A DNA stretch of 17,010 nt, taken from contig JAIPJV010000011.1 of the NCBI GenBank assembly GCA_021734005.1, forward strand, positions 1 to 17,010. Direction: 5' to 3'. This DNA is from Fidelibacterota bacterium (GTDB lineage: Bacteria > Fidelibacterota > UBA2242 > JAFGTP01). The stretch's first letter is position 1. The number at the start of each line of letters is the position of its first letter. Position numbers and translations under genes: made by a program. Below are positions 1 through 8,130 of this stretch, piece after piece. The notes under the pieces are model-generated. The model was not told where the DNA came from. It ran no database searches and was given only the letters and a program-made list of their open reading frames with translations.

Positions 1-171
1 ATTCAGAATATACAAAAATTTGTTATAAAGAGGACTAATAAAAAATTGAAAGAATGGCGCAAGAACCAGCCATCACGTAATCAAGTTGCCCAATTTCAAA
101 AAGAAATGGCTGATAAAGTCTATTTAGCGCTAAAAAATTTAGTGGATAGGTTATATTTAAGACAGCATTAG
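1..171 (+). CDS. C-terminal end of an unidentified protein (partial)
   Basis: Frame 1 is open from the first base to a TAG stop at 169-171 and gives the last 56 residues of a protein whose start lies outside the window. The visible tail is strongly basic (many Lys and Arg) and looks helical, ending in LYLRQH. I do not recognise a domain in it. It runs convergently toward the acyl-ligase fusion gene, with 17 bp between the two stop codons and no clear terminator hairpin. That the frame is coding is inferred from its being open to the window edge and stopping just before the neighbour; the function is unknown. Confidence 0.5.
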   Translation: MQNIQKFVIKRTNKKLKEWRKNQPSRNQVAQFQKEMADKVYLALKNLVDRLYLRQH

Positions 172-188
172 AACCAATTAGACCAATT

Positions 189-2648
189 TCAATTTTCTTT
201 ATCCAGAGTCGCGGTGATCATTTTGCGGGTCAGTTCAGATAATTGGTTAACGTCTTTATCTTCCGGTTTTACAGGTGGTAGAAAGCGGACAGAAATCTGG
301 TTTTTGAATTTTGGAAGATGAGTTCCAGGCGGCATAGCCTGATAAGCTCCAGAAATAGCGACTGGAACGATAGAAACGTTCAATTCTTTTGCCAGGATTG
401 CAAAAGCCTTTTTAAAAGCACCGACTTTGCCAGTCTTGGTTCGGGTACCTTCCGGAAAGATGATAATATTTTCACCCTTTTTGAGAACGGCGGCCATTTT
501 TTGCAGGGATAATTTTAAATTTTCACCAATATTAACTACAATTACATTATTTTTGCGGGCCAGAAATTTTACCCAGGGCTTTTTAACATGCTTTTCTTTG
601 GCATAAAAATAGGTTTTACGCAATTGGATATTACTGAGACCAACTGCTACCAGCAATCCATCTATAAAACTCTGATGATTGGGAGCCAAAATGTAGGGGG
701 AATCAGGAATATTTTCCAGACCCTGAATCTTGATCTTAAAATAAAATCTCAGCAGTAATTTACCAACATGTTTTAAAAGTGGTTGCGTGAACCAGCTTTC
801 AGGCAGTTGGATGTTAACTTTTTCCCGTAAGATCTTGCTCCAATTAACAAATTCAACTTTAATGCGATCAGATTGTTTGCGAACATATTGTGATAATTTA
901 TGAACAGTGGGGTTTTCTCTAAGGTGGACGTCCTTGATTTCCACTCCAAATGTATTTTTTAGAAAATATTGTAAACTAACTTTGTCAAGTGAATCTAGCC
1001 CAATATCAAAATCAAGGTGATCACCAGGGAAAATATCGCGTTCTACCTGTTTCCTGATAAAATCACTAATGATTTTGTATTCTTTGTAATCAGGGTCTTC
1101 ATGCTCTTTCGGCTTTTCCTCTTTTTCCTGAATCAAATCCTTGAGTTTGAATCTTCGCAGCTTCTGCAATCGAGTCTTAGGCAATTCTTCATGGATAATG
1201 TGAAATTTCTTAATCTGCTTATAAGGTGAGACGGTTTCGTTATATTTATCAATAACCTGCCATTTGAAATAATCTTCAACATCAGTAATATCATCTTTCC
1301 GCATTGTAGCCTGATCAGGAACAATTACAGCCTGCAAAAGATCATGATGCATAAAAACACCAATTTCTTCTATGTAATCAGTGATTTTTTCAAGTTTGAA
1401 TTCAACCTCAACCGGATTGATATTTTTTCCGCTCGGTAAAATAATGATCTCTTTTTTTCGCCCGGTTATAAAAAGGTGATTGTCATCATCAAAATAGCCC
1501 AGGTCGCCTGTATGGAGCCAGCTATCTTTGATGACTTTGTCGGTTTCTTCAGGCAAATTGTAATAGCCTTTCATTACGTTACTGCCCCGGGTAATAATTT
1601 CACCATCTTTGATTTTGACTTCATTCATACTCAAAGGCTGACCAACTGAGCCCAGTTTTATTTCACCAGGCCGTGGAAAAGTTATCAAAGGGCCTGTTTC
1701 AGTCATGCCATAGCCGGAGTAGATTTCAAAACCTAGGGTGCGAAAGTCCTTCTGGAGTTGCTTATCAAGAGCTGCACCACCACAGGCCATGACTTCCACA
1801 TGTCCACCAAATTTTTTGTGAACAGATTTAAAGAGAAAGCGGGAGAAACCGAGTGAATTTATTTTTCCGGCCAGACCAAATAAAAATTTACCAATTTTAC
1901 TGGCATTCAATTTTTCTTTGATACCTTTCATGATCAAATTGTAAAAACGAGGTACACCAACAATCAGGGATATTGCATTATTTTGTAGTGTATTAATAAG
2001 ATCCTCAGTTGCCATAGAAGGCGAAAAAGCCATTGTGGCGCCTACATAAACTGGTGCTATCAATGTCCCCATCAGGGGATAAGTGTGGTGAAGAGGTAAT
2101 AGAATTAGGACATTATGCCCTTTGTGATAAATCTCAACATCCTGGGAAATGGCCTGAATATTGGCAACTAAACTCTCGAAAGTCAGCATCACACCTTTGG
2201 GACTACCAGTTGTTCCGGAGGTGTAGATCAAGGCCGCAAGATCATCTTTGTTCATTTCAGGAAAATTAGCTGAAGCCTTATCCGGCAAATTCAGTTCCTC
2301 AAAAACAAAAATATTAGGATCATAACTAATTTCCTGAGTGGCCTGATCCATTTTCTCCTTCAAATTTTGCGAGCAAAAAATGTTGGAAGGCCGGGCGTCT
2401 TCAAGAATGTATCTGATTTCGTCAGGTTCTGACATAAAATCAATTGGAAGATTTACAAAGGAACTTTTCCAGGCAGCATAAAAGGTATAGGCCCATTCCG
2501 GACGGTTTTCCGAAAATATTGCTATGCGCGAGCCTGGTTTATCATCTAGAAAAGAGGCATACTGATCAACTTTCTCCATGAACTGGTGATAGGAAATTTT
2601 CTCATCTTTCCAGATAAATGCTGTTTTTTTATGATCCTGTAAAAACAT
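189..2648 (-). CDS. Fused acyl-CoA/ACP synthetase, acyl carrier protein and PlsC acyltransferase
   Basis: This 819-residue protein has three domains in a row. Residues 1 to about 510 are an ANL-family adenylating enzyme, with the P-loop YTSGTTGSPKG at about 142-152, YGMTETG at about 313-319, HTGD at about 379-382, and a candidate catalytic Lys in LPKTRLQKLRR near 496. Residues about 525-595 are an acyl carrier domain with the phosphopantetheine Ser in GLDSLD near 553. Residues about 640-819 are a PlsC/LPLAT acyltransferase with NHQSFID (H658, D663) and FPEGTR near 731-736. Family knowledge suggests it activates a fatty acid, may load it on its own carrier arm, and acylates a lysophospholipid or glycerophosphate at the inner membrane; the substrate is inferred. 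I chose ATG 2648 over TTG 2675 because AGAAGGGA lies just ahead of the ATG. It follows ftsX by 115 bp and may have its own promoter. E. coli Aas has the opposite domain order (acyltransferase first) and no visible carrier domain. Confidence 0.9.
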   Translation of the reverse strand: MFLQDHKKTAFIWKDEKISYHQFMEKVDQYASFLDDKPGSRIAIFSENRPEWAYTFYAAWKSSFVNLPIDFMSEPDEIRYILEDARPSNIFCSQNLKEKMDQATQEISYDPNIFVFEELNLPDKASANFPEMNKDDLAALIYTSGTTGSPKGVMLTFESLVANIQAISQDVEIYHKGHNVLILLPLHHTYPLMGTLIAPVYVGATMAFSPSMATEDLINTLQNNAISLIVGVPRFYNLIMKGIKEKLNASKIGKFLFGLAGKINSLGFSRFLFKSVHKKFGGHVEVMACGGAALDKQLQKDFRTLGFEIYSGYGMTETGPLITFPRPGEIKLGSVGQPLSMNEVKIKDGEIITRGSNVMKGYYNLPEETDKVIKDSWLHTGDLGYFDDDNHLFITGRKKEIIILPSGKNINPVEVEFKLEKITDYIEEIGVFMHHDLLQAVIVPDQATMRKDDITDVEDYFKWQVIDKYNETVSPYKQIKKFHIIHEELPKTRLQKLRRFKLKDLIQEKEEKPKEHEDPDYKEYKIISDFIRKQVERDIFPGDHLDFDIGLDSLDKVSLQYFLKNTFGVEIKDVHLRENPTVHKLSQYVRKQSDRIKVEFVNWSKILREKVNIQLPESWFTQPLLKHVGKLLLRFYFKIKIQGLENIPDSPYILAPNHQSFIDGLLVAVGLSNIQLRKTYFYAKEKHVKKPWVKFLARKNNVIVVNIGENLKLSLQKMAAVLKKGENIIIFPEGTRTKTGKVGAFKKAFAILAKELNVSIVPVAISGAYQAMPPGTHLPKFKNQISVRFLPPVKPEDKDVNQLSELTRKMITATLDKEN

Positions 2649-2652
2649 AAAA

Positions 2653-2660
2653 TCCCTTCT
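2653..2660 (-). promoter_or_regulatory. Ribosome binding site deciding the start of the acyl-ligase fusion
   Basis: The minus strand reads AGAAGGGA four bases before ATG 2648. The in-frame TTG nine codons upstream would place this site inside the gene, and I see no comparable site ahead of that TTG. This favours the ATG and a protein of 819 residues. Confidence 0.6.
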
Positions 2661-2763
2661 TAATCCCCATAACAAGGTTAAATTAAAATCTACTAAAAAA
2701 TACTTTTATAATTTGAAAATGAAAAGAAAAATTTATTTGGTACCCGTAGAAAAAAAGATAAAA

Positions 2764-3627
2764 CTATAAAAATTTTCTAATCGCCCGAATACTTCCCAAT
2801 AATCCCATTACACTGCCAAAACTTACAATTACAGCAAAAATTGGCAAATTAAGTTCTACAGTATATTGAACTACAGATTGGAGATGATTGTTTAATAAAT
2901 AGGCCAGGCCATAGATCATTCCCGATGCCAAAGAAGCACCCAAAAATCCCTGGAGTACACCCTCAATAATAAAAGGTGCTCGAATAAAATTATTAGTAGC
3001 ACCAATAAGTTTGAGTGTGGAAATAGTATTGCGCCTGGAAAAAATCGCCATTTTGATCGTATTGGAAATTAGAATAATGGAAATAAAACATAGTAAAAGA
3101 AAAGCGCCGGTGATAATATATAAAATGACCCGCTGATACTTTTCCAGCATGACCAGAAAATTTTTCTTATACTTAATTTCATCGATGACAGAAAATTCAG
3201 AAAGGTCCGAGGTGATACTTTCCACACTGGCCAGATTTCGGTATATTGGTTTGAGCTGTAGGTTGAAAGACGGCGGTAGAGGATTATAATCCAGAACGGA
3301 GTAGATATCTTTCCCAAACTCCTTTTGAAATTTTTGGGCGGCCTTATCTTTGGATATGAAAGTGAAGTCTTCTACTTCTTCAAGCGCTTTTAAATGATCG
3401 GCAAAATCCTGGATCTTTTCCTGACTGGCTGATTCTCTGATAAAAATATTGATATCAAATTGGGCTTTGAGAGAATTGACTGCATTGATAGTGTCTCGAC
3501 CAATTATGTAACCTAGACCCAGAATAGTAAGAGTTATCCAGACGATCAATATTGTAAAGGCACCGGCAAATTTTGAGCGAACCAGACCTTTGAAGCCTTC
3601 TTTTATGAGAAACCAGACTACAATCAT
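2764..3627 (-). CDS. ftsX: Cell division ABC transporter permease FtsX
   Basis: FtsX is the membrane subunit of the FtsEX complex, which at the division site controls peptidoglycan hydrolases from inside the cell. The 287-residue protein has the family layout: a short cytoplasmic N-terminus, a membrane segment at about 21-43, an extracytoplasmic domain at about 44-165, then three membrane segments at about 168-190, 215-240 and 258-280. The stretch with NTIKMAIFSRRNTISTLK then LIGATN (about 189-212) is the characteristic loop after the second helix. Length is normal. Its ATG overlaps the ftsE stop by 4 bp (ATGA), indicating translational coupling. No EnvC- or PcsB-like hydrolase partner is visible nearby. 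Confidence 0.93.
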   Translation of the reverse strand: MIVVWFLIKEGFKGLVRSKFAGAFTILIVWITLTILGLGYIIGRDTINAVNSLKAQFDINIFIRESASQEKIQDFADHLKALEEVEDFTFISKDKAAQKFQKEFGKDIYSVLDYNPLPPSFNLQLKPIYRNLASVESITSDLSEFSVIDEIKYKKNFLVMLEKYQRVILYIITGAFLLLCFISIILISNTIKMAIFSRRNTISTLKLIGATNNFIRAPFIIEGVLQGFLGASLASGMIYGLAYLLNNHLQSVVQYTVELNLPIFAVIVSFGSVMGLLGSIRAIRKFL

Positions 3628-4286
3628 ATCATACTCGTTATTTGGCCATCTTTTAGGCTAATTATTCGGGCATCGGGAACTCTTTTTACCAGATTATAGT
3701 CATGAGTTGCTACGATGACCGCTTTATTTTCCTGATTAATTTTGTGAAGCTGATCAATGACTTCGATACTAGCCCGGGGATCAAGGTCACCGGTTGGTTC
3801 GTCAGCCAGAATTACTATAGGATCCTTGATCAAGGCTCGCGCAATAGCCACCATTTGCTTTTCGCCACCTGATAAATTATCGGGTTTGTAATGAACTCGA
3901 TGGCCCAGATTAAGTTGATTTAATTTTTCGTGAACTTCGTTTTTAATTTTTCTGGTTTTATGATGGGAAATGTATAAACTGATAGCAACATTTTGATAAA
4001 CATTACGGTCATCAAGCAGTTTGAAATCCTGAAAGATCATTCCTATTTGTCTGCGCAATTTAGGAATATCTTTTTCCCGAATTTTATCGCTGCGATAATT
4101 TTTAATTTGGACCAGACCATCATCAGGCAGACAATCCATGTAGATTAAGCGCAGCAACGTGCTTTTACCTGCCCCATTAGGTCCAACCAGGAAAACGAAG
4201 TCATCTTCACCAATATTAAGGTTGATGTTCTTGACTCCCGCATCCTGACTGCCAAAAGTACAGGCTACATTTTGAAAATTAATCAT
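3624..4286 (-). CDS. ftsE: Cell division ABC transporter ATP-binding protein FtsE
   Basis: FtsE is the ATPase subunit of FtsEX, bound to the inner face of the membrane through FtsX. The 220-residue sequence has all ABC motifs: Walker A GPNGAGKST (35-43), Q-loop Gln near 86, signature LSGGEKQ (138-144), Walker B VILADEP (158-164) followed by D-loop GDLDP, and the H-loop His in VATHD (about 195). Its size, the FQDFKLL stretch, and the immediately following ftsX support FtsE over the closely related LolD. It starts 34 bp after the adenosine deaminase stop on the same strand and is probably part of that transcript. Confidence 0.93.
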   Translation of the reverse strand: MINFQNVACTFGSQDAGVKNINLNIGEDDFVFLVGPNGAGKSTLLRLIYMDCLPDDGLVQIKNYRSDKIREKDIPKLRRQIGMIFQDFKLLDDRNVYQNVAISLYISHHKTRKIKNEVHEKLNQLNLGHRVHYKPDNLSGGEKQMVAIARALIKDPIVILADEPTGDLDPRASIEVIDQLHKINQENKAVIVATHDYNLVKRVPDARIISLKDGQITSMI

Positions 4287-4320
4287 AAAGCCATCTTTCC
4301 CCAGAAAATATTTGGATTAA

Positions 4321-5370
4321 TTATACGGAGACGTAGGTATCCAATTCATTAGCAATTTTCTTGATCAATTCAGTCCTGGTTCTGTGGGGTAAAAAGGCGC
4401 TTTTAAAACTATTGATAATGATTTCTTTAAAATCAGGAATATCAAGATCAAAATGTTTATAGGCCAGCATATACTCATCTGTTAATGTGGTATTAGAAAT
4501 TAGGCGGTTATCTGTATTCAAAGTTACCCGCAAACCATAATCATAATAAAATTTGAAAGGGTGATTATCTATTTTATCCACGGAACCGGTATGAATATTA
4601 CTGGTCAGGCAGATTTCAAGTGGTACTCTATGATCATTTACGTAATTGAGAAGGTCACCATCTTTTTTCAATTTGACTCCGTGTCCGATCCGGTGTGCAC
4701 CGCAATAATGCAAAGCTTGATGAATAGATTCTGGGCCATAATCCTCACCAGCATGGATTGTAGTATTAATATTGTTATCCAAAATCAGGTAAAAAGCTTC
4801 TCTGTGATCTTTGGCAGGAAAATTTTCTTCCACGCCAGCCAGATCAAATCCAACTACACCACGATTTTTATAAGCCACTGCAACTTCAGCCAATTTGTAG
4901 GAAACCTCAGGTGAAATATTGCGGATTCCACAGATTATCAAGCCGGTCTTAATGTTGAAGTCCTCTTCTGCTTTTTCCAGGCCTTCCAGAACAGCATCAA
5001 CAGTTTCCATTGTACTTAGGTCACCTTCTGTATGTAATATAGGTGAGTAGCGTACTTCAATATAAAGAATATTTTCTTTGGAAGCATCTTCAGCCAGTTC
5101 ATAAGCAGTTCGTTTTAGAGCATCGTAAGTTTGCAAAACAGATAGGGTGAGGTCAAACATGTCAATATATTCCGGCAGAGTAATATTTTGATCCATTACT
5201 GAAACATGTTTTTTCAGTTCTTTGGGATCTGTGGAAGGTAGTTCTACATTATTTTTTTCTGCCAGCTCGAGAATCGTATTAATTCGCAGAGAGCCATCAA
5301 GATGGCAATGCAAATCTACTTTGGGCAGACTTTTGATAAATTTGCGATTGATCTCAACTTGTTTATTCAT
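4321..5370 (-). CDS. add: Adenosine deaminase
   Basis: It converts adenosine (and probably deoxyadenosine) to inosine plus ammonia in the cytoplasm, for purine salvage. The 349-residue protein has the metal-dependent amidohydrolase fold signatures: DLHCHLDGSLR with zinc ligands H21 and H23, HAGED with ligand H206 and catalytic Glu209, HRIGHGV with His230, and LNTDNR with zinc ligand Asp287. The residue after that Asp is Asn288, where mammalian enzymes have a second Asp; I believe NTDNR is common among bacterial homologues, but a related aminodeoxyfutalosine or adenine deaminase role cannot be fully excluded. The ATG overlaps the stop of the PqqD-like gene by 4 bp, so translation of the two is probably coupled. 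Confidence 0.88.
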   Translation of the reverse strand: MNKQVEINRKFIKSLPKVDLHCHLDGSLRINTILELAEKNNVELPSTDPKELKKHVSVMDQNITLPEYIDMFDLTLSVLQTYDALKRTAYELAEDASKENILYIEVRYSPILHTEGDLSTMETVDAVLEGLEKAEEDFNIKTGLIICGIRNISPEVSYKLAEVAVAYKNRGVVGFDLAGVEENFPAKDHREAFYLILDNNINTTIHAGEDYGPESIHQALHYCGAHRIGHGVKLKKDGDLLNYVNDHRVPLEICLTSNIHTGSVDKIDNHPFKFYYDYGLRVTLNTDNRLISNTTLTDEYMLAYKHFDLDIPDFKEIIINSFKSAFLPHRTRTELIKKIANELDTYVSV

Positions 5371-5738
5371 TCTTTCCCATAGTCTATAAAATTATTGTTT
5401 TTCAACGCTGATAAAAATATTGCCAAACGTTTGTAAAGAGGCTCAAGATCTTCATCTAATTCCTCCTGAACGTTTTGAGCGATTTCTACTCCAGTTTTTT
5501 CGCCGTCAATCTGTTTCCAGACAGCACTACCAATTTCATCAAGATGAATTTTAAAGTGCTGGGATTTCAACTTTGGCAAAATGTATTTCTTAATAAACTT
5601 ATTTTTAAATTTTGGTTTGAGGAGGGTTACTTTTCCTTCTTCATTTGTCTTTGATTTAACAAGAGGACGGGGAACGACCTCCTCTAAGTTAAGTCTTTTG
5701 TTCCCCGTCTTCTTTTTGAAAATATCGAATAAACCCAT
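5367..5738 (-). CDS. PqqD-like small protein (orphan, RRE-type fold)
   Basis: The 123-residue protein has a basic N-terminal half (about 1-60) and a PqqD-like core at about 65-120, built around HLDEIGSAVWKQIDG and a following helical part with GVEIAQNVQEEL. PqqD domains are winged-helix folds that bind RiPP precursor peptides. However, no radical SAM enzyme, precursor peptide or other maturation gene is visible here, so a RiPP role is not supported; this looks like the longer orphan type of PqqD-family protein. Its ATG overlaps the transporter stop by one base (TAATG), and its own stop overlaps adenosine deaminase, so it is translated in series with both. There is no signal peptide or membrane segment, so it is probably cytoplasmic. 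Function unknown. Confidence 0.75.
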   Translation of the reverse strand: MGLFDIFKKKTGNKRLNLEEVVPRPLVKSKTNEEGKVTLLKPKFKNKFIKKYILPKLKSQHFKIHLDEIGSAVWKQIDGEKTGVEIAQNVQEELDEDLEPLYKRLAIFLSALKNNNFIDYGKE

Positions 5739-7750
5739 TAGCTACGTTTCTTCTTTCTTTGTAATAGTTCCTGATGTGGATAATAGATTAAAACATAAGC
5801 AAGAATAGCAAAAACAACAAGTCCTAACCACCAGTAACCATGAAAATCAGCAGGCAGGCCAACCATAGCTTTTAGATTGAGACCACCGGCAACAAAGGCT
5901 GCCAGGATGATTCCCACCAGGGCCTCACCTGCAACTAATCCGGAGGCCAGTAATAATCCGGTATTATGAACTATCTCCTTATCTCCGTCTTTTTCAAAAT
6001 CTTTTTCGGAAATTTTGTCTACAGTTAATTTGATCAGGCCACCAATAAAAATTGCGAAAGTGGTCTTAAAAGGTAGATACATACCAACGGCAATCAGCAT
6101 TGGAGAAGGAGCACCAACTAATAGAAGAGCTACGGCAAAGAACATTCCGGCAATAACAAGAGGCCAGGCCATTTGTCCGCCTACAATTCCTTTACTCATC
6201 ATAGCCATTAAACCAGCTTGAGGAGCAGGAAGGGCTTCGCTACCAATTCCATTGGCTTTATGAAGTACCATAATTGGAACAACAAGAACAAGAGCAGCGA
6301 AAACAACACCAATCAGTTCACCAATTTCCATTTTCCAGGGAGTACCACCCAGTAGATGTCCGACTTTTAGATCCTGCATCATGTCTCCGGCAACTCCGGC
6401 TACACAGCAGACTACGGAAGCTACACCAAGAACGGCAGCTACTCCGGCATCACCTTTCATACCAACTAATACCATTAAAACAGCAGCTATTAAAAGTGTG
6501 GAAAGTGTCAATCCTGAAATTGGATTGGATGAACTACCAATCACACCAACCAGGAATCCTGCTACAGCTGCAAATAAAAATGCGGCCATTGCCATAACAA
6601 TTGAGGCCAAAATAGCGGAACCAAAATTATGAGTAAAAATATTATAAAGGAAAATCATAGCAATAATCAGAACACCAACAGCAGGAAGAATAATATTGAG
6701 CGGAAGGTCTTTGTCAATTCTGGATAGATGACTGCGGTCGCCAGCATTGGATGCCTTCAAATCTTCGAGTCCTTTTCCAATTCCATGAATCAGGTTTTTG
6801 CGCATTCCAAACAAGGTTGAAAATGCACCAACCAGCATTCCACCAACAGCGATTGGTTTTACTGTGCTGCTGTAGGCCGCCTTTGATAAGTTTATCCAAT
6901 CGTGAGGATTAGTAGCAAAAGGCTCCAAGCCATTAGACATTAGAAAAAGAACGATCGGCATCAAAAATATCCAGCCAAAAACACCACCAGAAAATGTGAT
7001 AGCAGCCAAACGAAACCCAATAATATACCCAACACCCAGAAAAGCCGGTGAAGATGAAGGGCTTTGCAGCATAGCTCCACCTTCTTGGTGGAATATGGCT
7101 TCTTTGGCATTCTTGGTAATTACTTCAGCTTTACTATTCAGGAGCTCTATCTTTGAAGTGCTGAATTGTAAAAATCCTTTGACTGAATCTTTGATAATGG
7201 TTATGCCATTTGGATTTTTAAACAATTCGATCAAAGCACCCAGACCAATTGCGCTAAAAACATATTTGGCACCTGTTTGACCACCCTGACCGGCTTTGAC
7301 GATTTCGGCGCAGGCTAAACTTTCAGGAAAAGGCAGGTTTTTGTCTTCTACCAGTGCTCTTCTCAAAATCGTAATAATGAGAACACCAAGGACACCACCA
7401 ACCAGCATTAAGAGTGTACTTTTAACATAGTCAAAACTATCCCAGACTCCGGACATTACAAAAGCAGGAATGGTAAAAATTGCACCGGCAGCCAAAGCTT
7501 CACCAACAGAGGCTGTGGTACGGGCCAGGTTCTCTTCTAGAATTGTTCCCCCGAAAATTCTAAGAACAGCCATGGCAATAACAGCAGCTGGAAATGTAGC
7601 AGCAACTGTCATTCCGGCCTTGAGACCAAGATAAGCATTGGCCGAACCCAGAATAATAGCCAGAATTACACCCAGGAAGATCGCCTTAAAACTCCCCTCT
7701 TTCATTGTAGTATCTCTTGAAACATAAGGCTTAAATTTCTTATCTTCCAA
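5738..7750 (-). CDS. OPT-family oligopeptide (or metal-chelate) transporter
   Basis: This 670-residue inner-membrane protein is almost entirely hydrophobic helices joined by short loops, with the bacterial OPT-family opening: a short polar N-terminus, then GSANAYLGLKAGMTVAATFP at about 36-55. Other family-like stretches include NLPFPESLACAEIVKAGQ and DMMQDLKVGHLLGGTPWKME. Family members import small peptides or metal-chelate complexes, probably driven by protons; the substrate here cannot be told from sequence. The start is TTG at 7750, chosen because AAGGAGG lies 7 bases upstream; the next ATG at codon 16 has no such site. It is the first gene of the minus-strand operon. The C-terminus is basic (QRKKKRS), probably cytoplasmic. 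Confidence 0.9.
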   Translation of the reverse strand: MEDKKFKPYVSRDTTMKEGSFKAIFLGVILAIILGSANAYLGLKAGMTVAATFPAAVIAMAVLRIFGGTILEENLARTTASVGEALAAGAIFTIPAFVMSGVWDSFDYVKSTLLMLVGGVLGVLIITILRRALVEDKNLPFPESLACAEIVKAGQGGQTGAKYVFSAIGLGALIELFKNPNGITIIKDSVKGFLQFSTSKIELLNSKAEVITKNAKEAIFHQEGGAMLQSPSSSPAFLGVGYIIGFRLAAITFSGGVFGWIFLMPIVLFLMSNGLEPFATNPHDWINLSKAAYSSTVKPIAVGGMLVGAFSTLFGMRKNLIHGIGKGLEDLKASNAGDRSHLSRIDKDLPLNIILPAVGVLIIAMIFLYNIFTHNFGSAILASIVMAMAAFLFAAVAGFLVGVIGSSSNPISGLTLSTLLIAAVLMVLVGMKGDAGVAAVLGVASVVCCVAGVAGDMMQDLKVGHLLGGTPWKMEIGELIGVVFAALVLVVPIMVLHKANGIGSEALPAPQAGLMAMMSKGIVGGQMAWPLVIAGMFFAVALLLVGAPSPMLIAVGMYLPFKTTFAIFIGGLIKLTVDKISEKDFEKDGDKEIVHNTGLLLASGLVAGEALVGIILAAFVAGGLNLKAMVGLPADFHGYWWLGLVVFAILAYVLIYYPHQELLQRKKKRS

Positions 7751-7757
7751 AGTAAGA

Positions 7758-7764
7758 CCTCCTT
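7758..7764 (-). promoter_or_regulatory. Strong ribosome binding site of the OPT transporter, fixing a TTG start
   Basis: The minus strand reads AAGGAGG, a near-perfect Shine-Dalgarno, seven bases before TTG 7750. It is the strongest such site in the window and is what makes the TTG preferable to a later ATG. Confidence 0.75.
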
Positions 7765-7796
7765 TTTAACTTTTTTATTAAAATTTACAATGTTGA

Positions 7797-7825
7797 AACA
7801 TAATTAAATGGGAGATAACAATCAA
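7797..7825 (-). promoter_or_regulatory. Candidate sigma-70-type promoter for the transporter operon
   Basis: On the minus strand TTGATT (7820-7825) and TATGTT (7797-7802) are separated by 17 bases, each matching 4 of 6 consensus bases. The position, about 50 bases upstream of the TTG start, is reasonable. The sequence is AT-rich, so a chance match is quite possible. Confidence 0.3.
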
Positions 7826-7860
7826 GTAAATATGAAAATTTTAGGGGTAATTATCTGGAT

Positions 7861-8030
7861 AAGTAGAAATTTTGGGGATTGAAATTGTGAAAATTAGAAA
7901 TCGGACGGGGCGATTGGGAAATTGGGATGTAAGATTGATAAGGAAGATTTGATAAATGGGAGAATGAATGAATTGAATTATTGGATGAGTGGATGAGTGG
8001 ATGATCAAGAGGGTTGGATGATTTGGATGG
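7861..8030. repeat. C-poor, G-rich low-complexity tract with 8-bp tandem repeats
   Basis: Between the divergent transporter and tRNA genes there is a stretch of about 170 bases in which I count 59 G and only 4 C on the plus strand. It contains short tandem units: ATTGGGAA/ATTGGGAT at 7913-7928; TGGATGAG twice plus TGGATGAT at 7982-8005; and further degenerate TTGGATGAT/TTGGATGG copies to about 8030. No credible gene lies in it: the long minus-strand frame across it encodes only a low-complexity Ile/Pro/His/Ser-rich peptide. Function unknown. Confidence 0.7.
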
Positions 8031-8079
8031 ATCAATTTGTCATTACCTCATCATTATATCAAAAATTTTCGATTATTCC

Positions 8080-8108
8080 TTGATTTAAGTATATAAAAGG
8101 AATAAAAT
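8080..8108 (+). promoter_or_regulatory. Candidate promoter of the tRNA-Arg gene
   Basis: TTGATT (8080-8085) and TAAAAT (8103-8108) are separated by 17 bases, matching 4 of 6 and 5 of 6 consensus positions. Transcription would start near 8115, about 16 bases before the mature tRNA end, which is sensible for a tRNA precursor. Inference from motif and position only. Confidence 0.45.
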
Positions 8109-8130
8109 TGCCTGTTATTTAACAAGCGAT

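Noticed and set aside
172..188. Possible bidirectional terminator between the convergent gene ends
   Set aside because: Only a short direct repeat (CCAATTAGA, then CCAATTT) is present; no inverted repeat and no T run.
2676..2763. Promoter for the acyl-ligase fusion gene
   Set aside because: The AT-rich gap gives only weak matches (TTTTCA, 17 bases, TATTTT); not distinguishable from chance, and co-transcription with ftsX is possible.
6274..6632. Plus-strand frames of 83-107 codons inside the OPT transporter
   Set aside because: Low-complexity antisense shadows of a well-supported membrane protein.
5367..7750. A RiPP biosynthesis locus based on the PqqD-like protein and peptide transporter
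   Set aside because: No radical SAM, YcaO or lanthipeptide enzyme and no precursor peptide frame was found on either strand nearby.
7808..7882. A 24-codon plus-strand open frame beginning MGDNNQVNMK
   Set aside because: No ribosome binding site, no promoter, and it runs into the repeat tract; chance open frame.
7841..8035. A 64-residue minus-strand open frame rich in Ile, Pro, His and Ser across the intergenic tract
   Set aside because: It is only the translation of the C-poor repeat tract, has no ribosome site, and shows no protein-like pattern.
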